NCBI GenBank assembly: GCA_023382535.1 | Contig: JAHDWA010000050.1 | Coordinates: forward strand, 1 to 64,000 | From: Anaerolineae bacterium | GTDB lineage: Bacteria; Chloroflexota; Anaerolineae; 4572-78; J111 | Reading direction: 5' to 3' | DNA: 64,000 nt | Shown: positions 56,017 to 64,000 of the stretch, piece after piece | Layout: each line of letters begins with the position of its first letter | Position numbering within the stretch: the stretch's first letter is position 1 | Notes under the pieces: model-generated | Database searches by the model: none | What the model saw: the letters and a program-made list of their open reading frames with translations, nothing else | Told to the model about the DNA's origin: nothing | Program-made: the position numbers and the translations under genes

Positions 56017-56045
56017 TTGCAGAGTCAAAATCTGTGTGTCATAAT
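56017..56045 (+). promoter_or_regulatory. Promoter of the GH2 beta-mannosidase gene
   Basis: TTGCAG (56017-56022) and CATAAT (56040-56045) are 17 bases apart and would start transcription near 56052, within operator O1. A repressor on O1 would block the polymerase directly. Confidence 0.55.
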
Positions 56046-56059
56046 GAAACCGGTTTCAT
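56044..56059. promoter_or_regulatory. LacI-type operator O1
   Basis: ATGAAACCGGTTTCAT is a perfect 16-base palindrome with a central CpG, as in LacI/GalR operators. It overlaps the -10 box and transcription start of the GH2 gene. Confidence 0.75.
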
Positions 56060-56088
56060 AATTTAAATATATTTCCAATGGAGGAAAC

Positions 56089-58659
56089 ATGTTGTTGCAA
56101 ACCCTGAGCGGACCCTGGCAGTTCAGGCAAACACAAACCGAAGCGTGGCTCCCGGCGCAGGTCCCCGGTGGCGTTCACACCGACCTGCTGGCGCTGGAGC
56201 GAATCCCCGACCCCTTTGTCGGCGACAACGAAAAGAAGGTGATGTGGGTAGCCGAGCAGGATTGGGAATACCGCAAAACCTTCACCGTTGATGCCGGCCT
56301 TCTGGCCGAGGAGAAAGTTTTTCTGGTCTGCGACGGCCTTGATACCCTGGCCGAAGTAAGGCTTAACGGCCAACTGTTGGGTAAAGCTGAAAACCTCTTT
56401 CGGCGGTACGAGTGGGAGATTAAAGCGCGCCTGCACCCCGGCGCAAACGAACTCCACCTTGTTTTCCCCTCAACCGTGCGCACCTGCGCCCAACGCCAAG
56501 CCGAGCGCCCGCTGATGAGCGTTGATCAAGCCCTCACCGGGGGGCCATACGCCCGCAAAGCTCCCTGCCATTTTGGTTGGGACTGGGGCCCCATGCTGCC
56601 CCCGGTGGGCATCTGGCGTGACATCCGGCTGGAAGGGCGCAGCGCCGCCCGGCTGGATGACGTTCACCTGCGCCAGTTCCATGCCGGCGGCAAAGTAACT
56701 GTGACCGCCGCTGTCACTACCGAAGTTTGGAGCGACGTCTCGCTCACCGTCGAATTGCGTCTCACCGCGCCGGATGGAGCCACTTTCACCGCCTCCGCCG
56801 TACTGGTGGATGGCGCCGGCACGCTGCAAGTTGACATCGCCAATCCGCAATTGTGGTGGCCCAACGGCTACCCTTCGCCGGCGCTCAGGACAGGCGGCCA
56901 GCAGCCGCTGTACGCAGTTGAGATTTCGCTGGCGGCAGGGGGTCAATTGTGCGACAGCCGCGCCTACAAACTCGGCCTGCGTACCATCAAACTGGTGCAG
57001 GAAGACGATCAGTGGGGCAAGAGCTTCACCTTTTTCGTCAACGGCAAACCTATCTTCGCCAAAGGCGCCAACTGGATTCCCGCCGATTCCTTCCTCACCC
57101 GCTTTCCCGATGAGTCGCTGGAGAAGCTCATCGCTGACGCGGCGGCAGCGCACCAGAATATGCTGCGGGTCTGGGGCGGCGGCCTGTATGAAGAAGATCG
57201 CTTTTACGACCTGTGCGACCGTTACGGCATCCTCATCTGGCAGGATTTCATTTTTGCCTGCGCCATCTACCCCCTCGACGAAGCCGATTTTGTGGAGAAT
57301 CTCCGCCAGGAAGTGATCGAGAACGTGCGCCGCTTGCGGCATCGGGCCAGCCTGGCCCTGTGGTGCGGCAACAACGAAATGGAACAGGGCTGGGAAGGAT
57401 GGGGCTGGAGCCGTCCCGATTACGAGGACGATCTGAGGGCACTGATAAAAAAGGCCCCCTTCCTCCAGGACATGTTGTGGGCTATGCGGCGCACCCCACT
57501 GGCCGACTGGCGCGAATTGCGTGACGCCTACCTTAAATTCTTCCACGCCACGCTGCCGGAGTGGGTGGCCCAACTCGACCCCGATACCGATTACTGGCCC
57601 AGTTCGCCTTCCAGCAACACCCCCTTTATCAATGTCAATGGGCAGGAAAGGGGCGACGCCCATTACTGGGAGGTGTGGCACGGGCGTAAACCATTCACCG
57701 CCTACCGCACTGTCTACCCTCGCTTTATGAGCGAGTTCGGCTTCCAGGCGCTGCCCACGCTCGACACGGTGAAATTCTACGCCGAAGAAGCGGACCGAAA
57801 CATGACCAGCTACATTATGGAACACCACCAACGCGGCAATCACGGCAACGGGCTGATTATCGCCCAGATGACCGAAACCTTCCGTATGCCTAAAGATTTT
57901 GCGGCGCTGGTTTACCTGAGCCTGGTTTTGCAAGCCGAAGGGATTCGTTACGGTGTGGAACACTGGCGGCGGCACATTGAGCGGATCAGCGGTATTTTGT
58001 ACTGGCAGCTCAACGACTGCTGGCCGGTGGCTTCGTGGGCCGGCATTGACTACTTTGGCCGCTGGAAGGCGCTGCACTACGCCGCCAAACGCTTTTTTAC
58101 CCCGGTGCTGCTCTCCATTTTAGACGAACCGCCCCAGATGGGGCTGTATGTCACCAACGACACCCACGCCGATTGGCAGGGCCTGCTCCGCTGGTCGCTG
58201 GAGACGCTCTCCGGCGAGGTGCTTGCTTCCGGCGAGGAAGCTGCGGTGGCGGGGGCGTACAGCGTGACCGCCGTCCGCAATCTCGACTTTGCCGTCCGCA
58301 TCTCGGACGACAACAAGCGCGAGATAGTGCTGGTGGCCGAACTATGGCAGGGTGAAACACGACTCGGCCTCACCGTGGCTGGCTTCATCCCGCCCAAACA
58401 CCTGTCGCTGGTTGATCCGGCCCTTACCGCCGAGGTGCAGCTTGACGGCGACCAACTTGTCATCACCGTGACGGCGCAATCGCTGGCCCACTTTGTGGAA
58501 CTTAAGCTGGCTGGCGTTGACGTGGTCTTCAGCGACAACTATTTCAGCCTCCCGGCGGGCCGGATCGCGCGCGTCACCTGCCCGCTGCCGGCTGGCTGGT
58601 CGCTGGCACAAGCTAAAGACGCGCTGCAACTTTACTCGCTTTACAATTCGTTTGCCTAA
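56089..58659 (+). CDS. GH2 beta-mannosidase
   Basis: An 856-residue glycosidase. It begins directly with the sugar-binding domain (LSGPWQFRQTQTEAWLPAQVPGGVHTDLL), with CHFGWDWGPMLPPVGIWRDI marking the beta-mannosidase subgroup of GH2. The acid/base Glu is in LALWCGNNEMEQGWEG (about 430) and the nucleophile Glu in PRFMSEFGFQALP (about 549). No signal peptide is present, so it cleaves imported manno-oligosaccharides in the cytoplasm. It is transcribed away from lacI, behind two operators, and has GGAGGAA before its ATG. A neighbouring Opp-type transporter and GH3 enzyme complete a likely mannan or glucomannan pathway. Confidence 0.94.
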   Translation: MLLQTLSGPWQFRQTQTEAWLPAQVPGGVHTDLLALERIPDPFVGDNEKKVMWVAEQDWEYRKTFTVDAGLLAEEKVFLVCDGLDTLAEVRLNGQLLGKAENLFRRYEWEIKARLHPGANELHLVFPSTVRTCAQRQAERPLMSVDQALTGGPYARKAPCHFGWDWGPMLPPVGIWRDIRLEGRSAARLDDVHLRQFHAGGKVTVTAAVTTEVWSDVSLTVELRLTAPDGATFTASAVLVDGAGTLQVDIANPQLWWPNGYPSPALRTGGQQPLYAVEISLAAGGQLCDSRAYKLGLRTIKLVQEDDQWGKSFTFFVNGKPIFAKGANWIPADSFLTRFPDESLEKLIADAAAAHQNMLRVWGGGLYEEDRFYDLCDRYGILIWQDFIFACAIYPLDEADFVENLRQEVIENVRRLRHRASLALWCGNNEMEQGWEGWGWSRPDYEDDLRALIKKAPFLQDMLWAMRRTPLADWRELRDAYLKFFHATLPEWVAQLDPDTDYWPSSPSSNTPFINVNGQERGDAHYWEVWHGRKPFTAYRTVYPRFMSEFGFQALPTLDTVKFYAEEADRNMTSYIMEHHQRGNHGNGLIIAQMTETFRMPKDFAALVYLSLVLQAEGIRYGVEHWRRHIERISGILYWQLNDCWPVASWAGIDYFGRWKALHYAAKRFFTPVLLSILDEPPQMGLYVTNDTHADWQGLLRWSLETLSGEVLASGEEAAVAGAYSVTAVRNLDFAVRISDDNKREIVLVAELWQGETRLGLTVAGFIPPKHLSLVDPALTAEVQLDGDQLVITVTAQSLAHFVELKLAGVDVVFSDNYFSLPAGRIARVTCPLPAGWSLAQAKDALQLYSLYNSFA

Positions 58660-58769
58660 AAGAGTCGTATAGCCCAAAACCCTGGTGATGGCAGGACCGG
58701 TAAGGCCCGCAAGGTCAGGCCCACATCGTCGGAGTTGTCTTCCACCCATAGCACAACTTTTTGGGTCAT
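58656..58769 (-). pseudogene. Truncated CheY-like response regulator
   Basis: Starting 13 bases after the histidine kinase stop, an ATG at 58769 begins MTQKVVLWVEDNSDDVGLTL, the typical start of a small CheY/Rcp1-like response regulator. After about 23 residues the homology ends, and the frame stops within the end of the GH2 gene. The phospho-acceptor Asp and the rest are missing. The gene was cut by the rearrangement that joined the signalling cluster to the mannosidase gene. Confidence 0.65.
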
Positions 58770-58782
58770 GTCCAGCACTCTT

Positions 58783-60660
58783 TTATAGCGAAAAATAGAA
58801 TATTGCTCCCTGCTCGACCGCCCCCTCGGCCCAGACCCGCCCGCCGTGGCGTCGAATGATCCGCTGGACCGTGGCCAGGCCGATGCCGGTTCCGGGGAAC
58901 TCGGCCGGGGTATGCAGGCGTTCGAACGCGCCGAAGAGCTTATTGGCATAGGCCATGTCAAACCCCGCTCCATCATCGCGCACAAAATAGGCCGGCTGGC
59001 CCTGGTACAAGACGGTCCCGAATTCAATCCGGGCTGAGGGATGTTTGGCTGTGAACTTCCAGGCGTTGCCCAACAGGTTTTCCAGGACCACCCGGATCAA
59101 CCCAATATCCGCCTGGGCCATGATACTCTCACCAATCAGAAATTCGACGGCCCGGTCCGGGTTTGCCTGGCGCAGGTCTGCTGCTATAGCCCGGGCCAGC
59201 TCGCTCAGGTTGACCGGCTCCGTCCGTATCTCGCTGCGGGTCAGGCGAGAGAGCGCCAGCATGTCGTCAATCAGGTGGCCCATGCGCTGGGCGGCTGCAC
59301 GCACCCGCCGCAAGTACTCCTGGCCTTCGGCACCCAATCGGTCGCCATAATCTTCCAGCAGCGCCTGGCTGAAGCCGTCAATGCCGCGCAGCGGAGTCCG
59401 CAAATCGTGGGAGACAGAGTAGGCGAAGGCGGCCAGTTCCTTATTGGAGGCTTCGAGCTGGGCCGTACGTTCAACAACCCGCTGCTCAAGCTCCGTGTTT
59501 AGTTTGTGAATCTCCGCTTCGGCCTGTTTGCGCTCGGTGATATCACTCATAATCGTCAGCATGCACAACTCATTGTTGAGTTGGATCATTTCGAGGGATA
59601 AGCTAACCTGGCGTACCTCGGCTGATTTACGCCGAATCTCCAGTTCAAAGTCACGCACAAAGCCCTGCTGCTGCAAGTAGGTAACGGCGTGCTGGCGGTC
59701 AGCGGGATTCATAAATATATTGAGGGCCAGTGAATTTTCGCCGACCACTTCGGCCCGGCTATAGCCAGAAATGTTCTGCCAACTGTCGTTGACCTCGATA
59801 ATCAGCCCATCGGCCAGCCGGCTAATAATAAGCGCATAAGGGCTGGCGCGAAAGGCTTTGGCAAAACGCTCTTCAGATTGGCGCAGCGTCTCTTCGGCTT
59901 GCCGGCGTTCGCTGATTTCTCGTTCCAGGTCCGCTTTGGAGGCCATGATAGCGTTCAAATTGGCCGCCATCCGGTTGAAGGCCTGGCCCAAGGCGCCGAT
60001 CTCATCAGCCCGCTGATCCGGCAGAGTAAAATCGAGGTTGCCGGAACCAATCATTTTCGTTCCGGCTTCAAGCTCAGAGAGGGCGTTCAAGGTCCGCCGG
60101 TAAATCAGCCAATAATTGGTTACAAAATAAGCGCCAAAAATGCCGATCAGGGCAAAAATGAGCGCCGTATTCGTTTGCTTCAACCGGTCGGCCTGATCTC
60201 GTAATTTCTGGGAGAGCCGCGCCGCCTCAAAACTCATCCCCTGGTTCTGCACCGCCATCCGGCTCCAGGGAACCTGGATCAAAGTTAGATCAACAGGGCC
60301 TTGAGGTTCCAGGGTTGAGACGACGCCGCTAAAAACCGCTCTTAAACGCTGTTGGTCGGCCTTGAGCGTAGCGACGATCGCTCCTTGTTCCGGGCTAGCC
60401 GACTCCAGCCGGGCCAGGTCATTTGAGAGCGCCGCGAACTTGGCTTCCCAGCGGGCCCGCTGCTGGCTCTCCTGGTAAAGCAGATATTCATTGGACAAAT
60501 AGCCCAGCTCGCTGATTTCCCGCTCAATATTATGGGCAGTCTCTTCCTGCTGGGCGAGCCGCTCCACCTGATGATTGGTGACAAGCAGGGACATCGCCAT
60601 CAGGATCAGGATGAATCCAAAAATGACCAGGGTGATGATAAACTGAGTTCTAATTTTCAT
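58783..60660 (-). CDS. Sensor histidine kinase: four-helix sensor, HAMP, PAS
   Basis: A 625-residue kinase. A membrane helix (residues 8-28) is followed by a helical extracytoplasmic domain of about 140 residues ([20 protein letters not shown]) and a second membrane helix ([21 protein letters not shown]). Then come a HAMP domain ([15 protein letters not shown]), a coiled coil and a PAS domain ([21 protein letters not shown]). The HisKA box is [20 protein letters not shown] and the ATPase has [24 protein letters not shown] and [13 protein letters not shown]. It lies ten bases after a binding-protein gene, and its catalytic half closely resembles the kinase at 62774-64000. Confidence 0.92.
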   Translation of the reverse strand: MKIRTQFIITLVIFGFILILMAMSLLVTNHQVERLAQQEETAHNIEREISELGYLSNEYLLYQESQQRARWEAKFAALSNDLARLESASPEQGAIVATLKADQQRLRAVFSGVVSTLEPQGPVDLTLIQVPWSRMAVQNQGMSFEAARLSQKLRDQADRLKQTNTALIFALIGIFGAYFVTNYWLIYRRTLNALSELEAGTKMIGSGNLDFTLPDQRADEIGALGQAFNRMAANLNAIMASKADLEREISERRQAEETLRQSEERFAKAFRASPYALIISRLADGLIIEVNDSWQNISGYSRAEVVGENSLALNIFMNPADRQHAVTYLQQQGFVRDFELEIRRKSAEVRQVSLSLEMIQLNNELCMLTIMSDITERKQAEAEIHKLNTELEQRVVERTAQLEASNKELAAFAYSVSHDLRTPLRGIDGFSQALLEDYGDRLGAEGQEYLRRVRAAAQRMGHLIDDMLALSRLTRSEIRTEPVNLSELARAIAADLRQANPDRAVEFLIGESIMAQADIGLIRVVLENLLGNAWKFTAKHPSARIEFGTVLYQGQPAYFVRDDGAGFDMAYANKLFGAFERLHTPAEFPGTGIGLATVQRIIRRHGGRVWAEGAVEQGAIFYFSL

Positions 60661-60670
60661 ACGTCTCGGG

Positions 60671-61675
60671 TTAGGGCATGATATTTACCGCTTCAGACTT
60701 GACCGCCTTGAGACCGTCCAGATAAACGTAATCTATGAAATCCGGGGGCTGTTTTTCACGAGTGAGCTGGTTATCAATCATCCACCGCGCTTCGTCTCGC
60801 ATGGCCAGGATGAGCGATTGGTCCAGCAAGAGCGAGAACTGGTGCTTAGGCCAGATGCTGGCGATATAGGCATCCTCATAGTTCAGCCGTTTTTGGACAA
60901 TAGCCTGGGCCTGATCAGGATGACGAACAAGATAGTCTTCTGCCTCTGCCAGGGATTTCAGAAAACGTTCAACGGCAGCGGGATGCAGGGTTAGCCAGTC
61001 CTTCCTACAGGCCAGCAGGCCGTACACGGGCTGGCTGTTTTGCGCCGGCCAAACGACGACCCTATTCCCTTCCTGCTCAAGGATCTGCTGGATATAAGGC
61101 TGCCAGGCGATGAGAGCATCAACCTCACCGGTGGCTATGGCCCTTACAAAGTGTCCGGGTTTGATATCGACAACCTCTACATCTTCTACCTTAATCCTAT
61201 TTAGCCGGAGAAATCGGCCCAGATAGAATTCGTTAATCGTCTGCAGCGTAACGCCAATTCTCTTGTCTTTTAGGTCCATAACGACTTCAATTCCCCGGTC
61301 CTTCCGGCCAATAAGATAATCATTCTCGAACTTATCGCTGCTGGCGATGATCGTGATTTGTTCTTTTTGGAAAGCCGCTCTGACTACCGGAAACTCAGCC
61401 GCCGCGGCCAGTTCCACTTCGCCCTGCAACAGCCCATTTATCGAACTCACCCCTGAATCATAGTTCTTAACCGTAATATTCAGACCATTCTCCGCGAATA
61501 AGCCCAGCTCGTCGGCCACGTAAATCAAGGCATTCTGCTCAAGGGGCGGCATCCCGACCGTCAGGGTCTCTACTTTTATTGAATAGCTCTCCTGGGGGCA
61601 AAATGATAAACCCAAAATAACCACCAGGAGAGCAACCGGAATAAGTGCCAGCGACAAAGTAAAATGTTGTTTCAT
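60671..61675 (-). CDS. NMT1/THI5-like (SsuA-type) binding protein, copy 2
   Basis: A 334-residue binding protein with one N-terminal hydrophobic helix ([19 protein letters not shown]). The body matches NMT1/SsuA-like periplasmic proteins: [72 protein letters not shown] and [16 protein letters not shown] Cys follows the helix, but the lipobox is poor, so anchoring by the helix is more likely. No permease or ATPase is nearby. Its neighbours are a paralogous binding protein 11 bases upstream and a histidine kinase ten bases downstream, so it may serve as a sensor subunit. Confidence 0.88.
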   Translation of the reverse strand: MKQHFTLSLALIPVALLVVILGLSFCPQESYSIKVETLTVGMPPLEQNALIYVADELGLFAENGLNITVKNYDSGVSSINGLLQGEVELAAAAEFPVVRAAFQKEQITIIASSDKFENDYLIGRKDRGIEVVMDLKDKRIGVTLQTINEFYLGRFLRLNRIKVEDVEVVDIKPGHFVRAIATGEVDALIAWQPYIQQILEQEGNRVVVWPAQNSQPVYGLLACRKDWLTLHPAAVERFLKSLAEAEDYLVRHPDQAQAIVQKRLNYEDAYIASIWPKHQFSLLLDQSLILAMRDEARWMIDNQLTREKQPPDFIDYVYLDGLKAVKSEAVNIMP

Positions 61676-61686
61676 GCCCTCCTCGC

Positions 61687-62715
61687 TTACTGAATGACGT
61701 TCATCGCCTCGGGCCTGACCGCCTTAACACCGTCCAGATACAGATAGTCCAGAAAATTGGGGGTCTGTTCGGCCTCGGTCAAGTTGTTGTTGATCAGCCA
61801 ACGCGCTTCATCCTCCATCGCCAGAACGAGGGTCTGGTCGAGCGTCAGCGAAAACTGGTGTTCAGGCCAAATGGTCGCCATATAGGGGTCATCATAGTTC
61901 AACTGTTTTTGCAGCATCGCTTTAGTTTCAGCGGGGTTGTTGATGGCATACGCTTCCGCCTGGGCCAGCGCCTTGAGGAATCGCTCCACCAGCTCTGGAT
62001 GAGCAGTTACCCAGGCCTCGGTGCTGCTGACAGTGCAAAAAGTAGCTTGCTCGTTTTGGACCGGCCACTTGACGAGGCCATTCCCCAGCCGCGCTTCGAT
62101 GGCCTTGGCATTGGGCTGCCAGGCGATTACGGCATCAACCTCTCCGTTGACCAAAGCTTCCACTAACTGGGGCGGACTGACGTCTACCAGCGTGACTTGT
62201 TTTATATGCATGCCCTGCAAATCCAGAAACCGGCCGAGATAGAATTCTGCCGCCGTCTTCAAGGGCAAGCCAACCTTTTTCCCCGCCAGGCCGGTTACAG
62301 CTTCAATCCCCCGGTCTTTCCGGGCCAGCAGATAGTTATGCCTGAACTTGTCAATACTGCTCAGGGTGCGAACCTGTTCCCTGGCCAACGCTTGGCCGAC
62401 AATAACAAACTCTGATGAGGTCGCTAGATCCACTTCACCGCTTAACAGGCCGTTGACGGCGGTTAACCCTGAAGAATAATCTTTGATGGTCACATTAAGC
62501 CCGTTCGCGGCGAAGTAGTTCTGACTCGCGGCGATGTAGATGAGCGAGTTCACCGCCGTAGACTCCATGCCCACACTGACTGTATCGAGCTTCCCGGTGG
62601 AGTTTCTTTCAGATTTTGGGCCAAACGCGAACCCTAACCCAATGGCTACAACTCCTATAAGAACAAGCACGACCGGTATAAATCGTTTTGGTAGCTTGTA
62701 TTGATTCTGTTTCAT
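61687..62715 (-). CDS. NMT1/THI5-like (SsuA-type) binding protein, copy 1
   Basis: A protein of 342 residues from the ATG at 62715, with GGAGGT upstream; a longer frame to 63018 lies inside the kinase gene. It has a short cytoplasmic start, a hydrophobic helix (FIPVVLVLIGVVAIGLGFAF) with no Cys, and then the binding domain ([76 protein letters not shown]). It aligns with copy 2 over its whole length, ending in a shared SLTLDQTLVLAMEDEARW region. The two are a tandem duplicate. Confidence 0.88.
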   Translation of the reverse strand: MKQNQYKLPKRFIPVVLVLIGVVAIGLGFAFGPKSERNSTGKLDTVSVGMESTAVNSLIYIAASQNYFAANGLNVTIKDYSSGLTAVNGLLSGEVDLATSSEFVIVGQALAREQVRTLSSIDKFRHNYLLARKDRGIEAVTGLAGKKVGLPLKTAAEFYLGRFLDLQGMHIKQVTLVDVSPPQLVEALVNGEVDAVIAWQPNAKAIEARLGNGLVKWPVQNEQATFCTVSSTEAWVTAHPELVERFLKALAQAEAYAINNPAETKAMLQKQLNYDDPYMATIWPEHQFSLTLDQTLVLAMEDEARWLINNNLTEAEQTPNFLDYLYLDGVKAVRPEAMNVIQ

Positions 62716-62773
62716 ACTTTTAATACCTCCTCGCGTTTCATTGCCTGCACTCACTTTTTGAGGCTTTACTCTC

Positions 62774-64000
62774 TTACAAGGTGAAATAGAAAGTTGCCCC
62801 CTGCTCGACCGCGCCCTCGGCCCAGACTTCTCCGCCGTGGCGATGAATGATCCGCTGGACCGTCGCCAGGCCAATCCCGGTCCCGGCAAATTCTGCCGGG
62901 GTGTGCAGCCGTTGGAATGGGCCGAAGAGCCTGTCGGCGTAAGCCATGTCGAAACCCGCCCCGTCATCGCGCACAAAATAGGCCGGCCGGCTGTTGTGGG
63001 CGATGGTCCCAAATTCAATCCGGGCGGAGGGACGTTTGGCTGTAAATTTCCAGGCGTTGCCGAACAGGTTTTCCAAAGCGACCCGGATTAATTGTGCATC
63101 CCCCTGGGCCACTATATCGCCGGCAATGACGAACTCAACCGGGCGATCCGGTTCGGCCTGGCGCAGTTCCTCCGCCACAACTTGGGCCAGTTCGCTTAGG
63201 TTGATCCTTTCGCGACGCATCTCGCTGCGCGTCAGGCGAGAGAGAGCCAGCAGGTCGTCAATGAGGTGGCCCATGCGCTGGCTGGCCGCCCGCACCCGCC
63301 GCAGGTAGTTTTGACCTTCATTGTCCAGTTTGTCGGCGTAGTCTTCCAGCAGGGCCTGGCTGAAGCCGTCAATGCCGCGCAGAGGCGCGCGCAGGTCGTG
63401 GGAGACAGAGTAGGCGAAGGCTTCCAGTTCCTTGTTGGTGGCTTCCAATTGAGCCGTGCGCTCGACGACTCTCTGTTCCAGTTCTTGATTGAGCTGCCGG
63501 ATCGTCTCCTCGGCCTGTTTGCGTTCGGAAATGTCTTCGATGGTGGCAATGGAGCGGAGATACTCACCCCCGGCGTCACGCACGGCCGAAACTGTCACAT
63601 GCACCCAACACGGCGAACCGTCGCGCTTCAGGTAGCGCTTTTCGTAGTCGAAGCGGTCGCGTTGCCCCTTTATTAACTCCATGTTCATCTTATCACTGCG
63701 GTCCCAATCCTCCGGGGCCGTCAGGTCATGCACGGTAATCCCGAGCAGTTCTTCCCGCCGGTAGCCCAGGATCTCCAGCACCCGGTTGTTGGCGGCAATG
63801 AAACGGCTTTCCTCCGTATCCACTTCAACAATGCCCACGCCGGCATTGTCGAAGATGGCGCGGAGGCGCTGTTCACCGGCTCGCAGGGCTGCCTCGGCCT
63901 GTCTGCGTTCGGTGATATCGTGAATAATGGAATACAGCAGCTTTTTGCCCTGAAACTCGATGGGGCCGCTAAAAACTTCAACCTCGCGTTCTTCGCCACT
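62774..64000 (-). CDS. PAS-domain sensor histidine kinase (runs off the window)
   Basis: The gene is open to the right edge of the window; 409 codons are visible. The edge shows the end of one PAS domain (LLYSIIHDITERRQAEAAL), then a second PAS (IFDNAGVGIVEVDTEESRFIAANNRVLEILGY), a coiled coil ([23 protein letters not shown]), the HisKA box ([20 protein letters not shown]) and the ATPase ([37 protein letters not shown]). The catalytic part is nearly the same, also in DNA, as that of the kinase at 58783-60660. The gene is followed 58 bases later by the first binding-protein gene. Confidence 0.92.
   Translation of the reverse strand, partial: SGEEREVEVFSGPIEFQGKKLLYSIIHDITERRQAEAALRAGEQRLRAIFDNAGVGIVEVDTEESRFIAANNRVLEILGYRREELLGITVHDLTAPEDWDRSDKMNMELIKGQRDRFDYEKRYLKRDGSPCWVHVTVSAVRDAGGEYLRSIATIEDISERKQAEETIRQLNQELEQRVVERTAQLEATNKELEAFAYSVSHDLRAPLRGIDGFSQALLEDYADKLDNEGQNYLRRVRAASQRMGHLIDDLLALSRLTRSEMRRERINLSELAQVVAEELRQAEPDRPVEFVIAGDIVAQGDAQLIRVALENLFGNAWKFTAKRPSARIEFGTIAHNSRPAYFVRDDGAGFDMAYADRLFGPFQRLHTPAEFAGTGIGLATVQRIIHRHGGEVWAEGAVEQGATFYFTL

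Larger units (their letters stand above)
55676..56088. other. Divergent regulatory region between lacI and the GH2 gene
   Basis: This 413-base gap has no gene. It contains a strong leftward hairpin near lacI, two LacI-type palindromes near the GH2 gene and the GH2 promoter. The central part (about 55790-55980) shows nothing more that I can name. Confidence 0.5.

Noticed and set aside
56470..58077. A 535-codon leftward frame opposite the GH2 gene
   Set aside because: It is fully contained in the antisense of a well-supported beta-mannosidase and its sequence resembles no family.

Overview
The window looks like chromosomal DNA of a Chloroflexota bacterium, most likely an Anaerolineae or Caldilineae relative. 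This is inferred from gene content: LysM-fused sugar-binding proteins, many Gfo/Idh/MocA oxidoreductases, Thr/Pro-rich secreted tails, a YLP-type motif in a giant exported protein, ECF42-type sigma/YCII modules and many sugar-scavenging operons. No rRNA, tRNA, CRISPR array, complete insertion sequence or phage gene was seen.

Layout. (1) 9-2330, minus: an ECF42-like sigma factor with a TPR-like extension and two YCII/DGPF proteins. (2) 2636-7127: a divergent sugar cluster (LacD-like aldolase and DeoR repressor leftward; ROK kinase and FGGY kinase rightward) with a candidate operator over the deoR -35 box. (3) 7209-10696: a lone long-type argG, a ZIP metal transporter, an MgtC-like protein and a PPC/DUF296 protein. 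(4) 10755-21359: a SnoaL-fold remnant, a DASS/SLC13 transporter with a Thr/Pro-rich tail, a small exported protein and a 2446-residue beta-helix/Ig-like surface protein carrying three 372-bp tandem repeats. (5) 21829-26690: a uronate/gluconate region with a 6-phosphogluconate dehydrogenase remnant, KDG kinase, a decayed ROK regulator, then a GntR regulator with an operator-like palindrome, a GH88 unsaturated uronyl hydrolase, an SDR and a cut-off isomerase. (6) 26840-30214: two signalling proteins whose genes overlap tail to tail. (7) 30552-37559: a CUT1 sugar ABC transporter (LysM-SBP and two permeases, no ATPase) and three Gfo/Idh/MocA genes. (8) 37794-40904: a translationally coupled cluster of type III PKS, methyltransferase and FAD oxidoreductase. 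(9) 40955-43602: several gene fragments around an intact dienelactone-hydrolase-like gene and a DinB gene. (10) 43836-58659: a locus with LacI regulator, Opp-type ABC transporter, isomerase, Gfo/Idh oxidoreductase, VOC stub and GH3, and a divergent GH2 beta-mannosidase behind two LacI-type operators. It probably serves beta-mannan or mixed beta-linked oligosaccharides. (11) 58656-64000, minus: a duplicated histidine kinase / NMT1-like binding-protein module without permeases, ending in a truncated response regulator.

How the parts work together. Most of the window takes up and breaks down plant- or glycan-derived sugars. Local repressors (DeoR, GntR, LacI) sit next to palindromes that could be their operators. 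Both ABC operons carry a strong hairpin directly after the binding-protein gene, which would allow more binding protein than permease. Decayed gene ends occur at many module borders (10.8, 21.9, 23.4, 26.6, 41.0-41.6, 43.3, 46.4 and 58.7 kb), so the region appears to have been built and trimmed by repeated rearrangement. All functions rest on motifs and families recognised by eye; no search was run.
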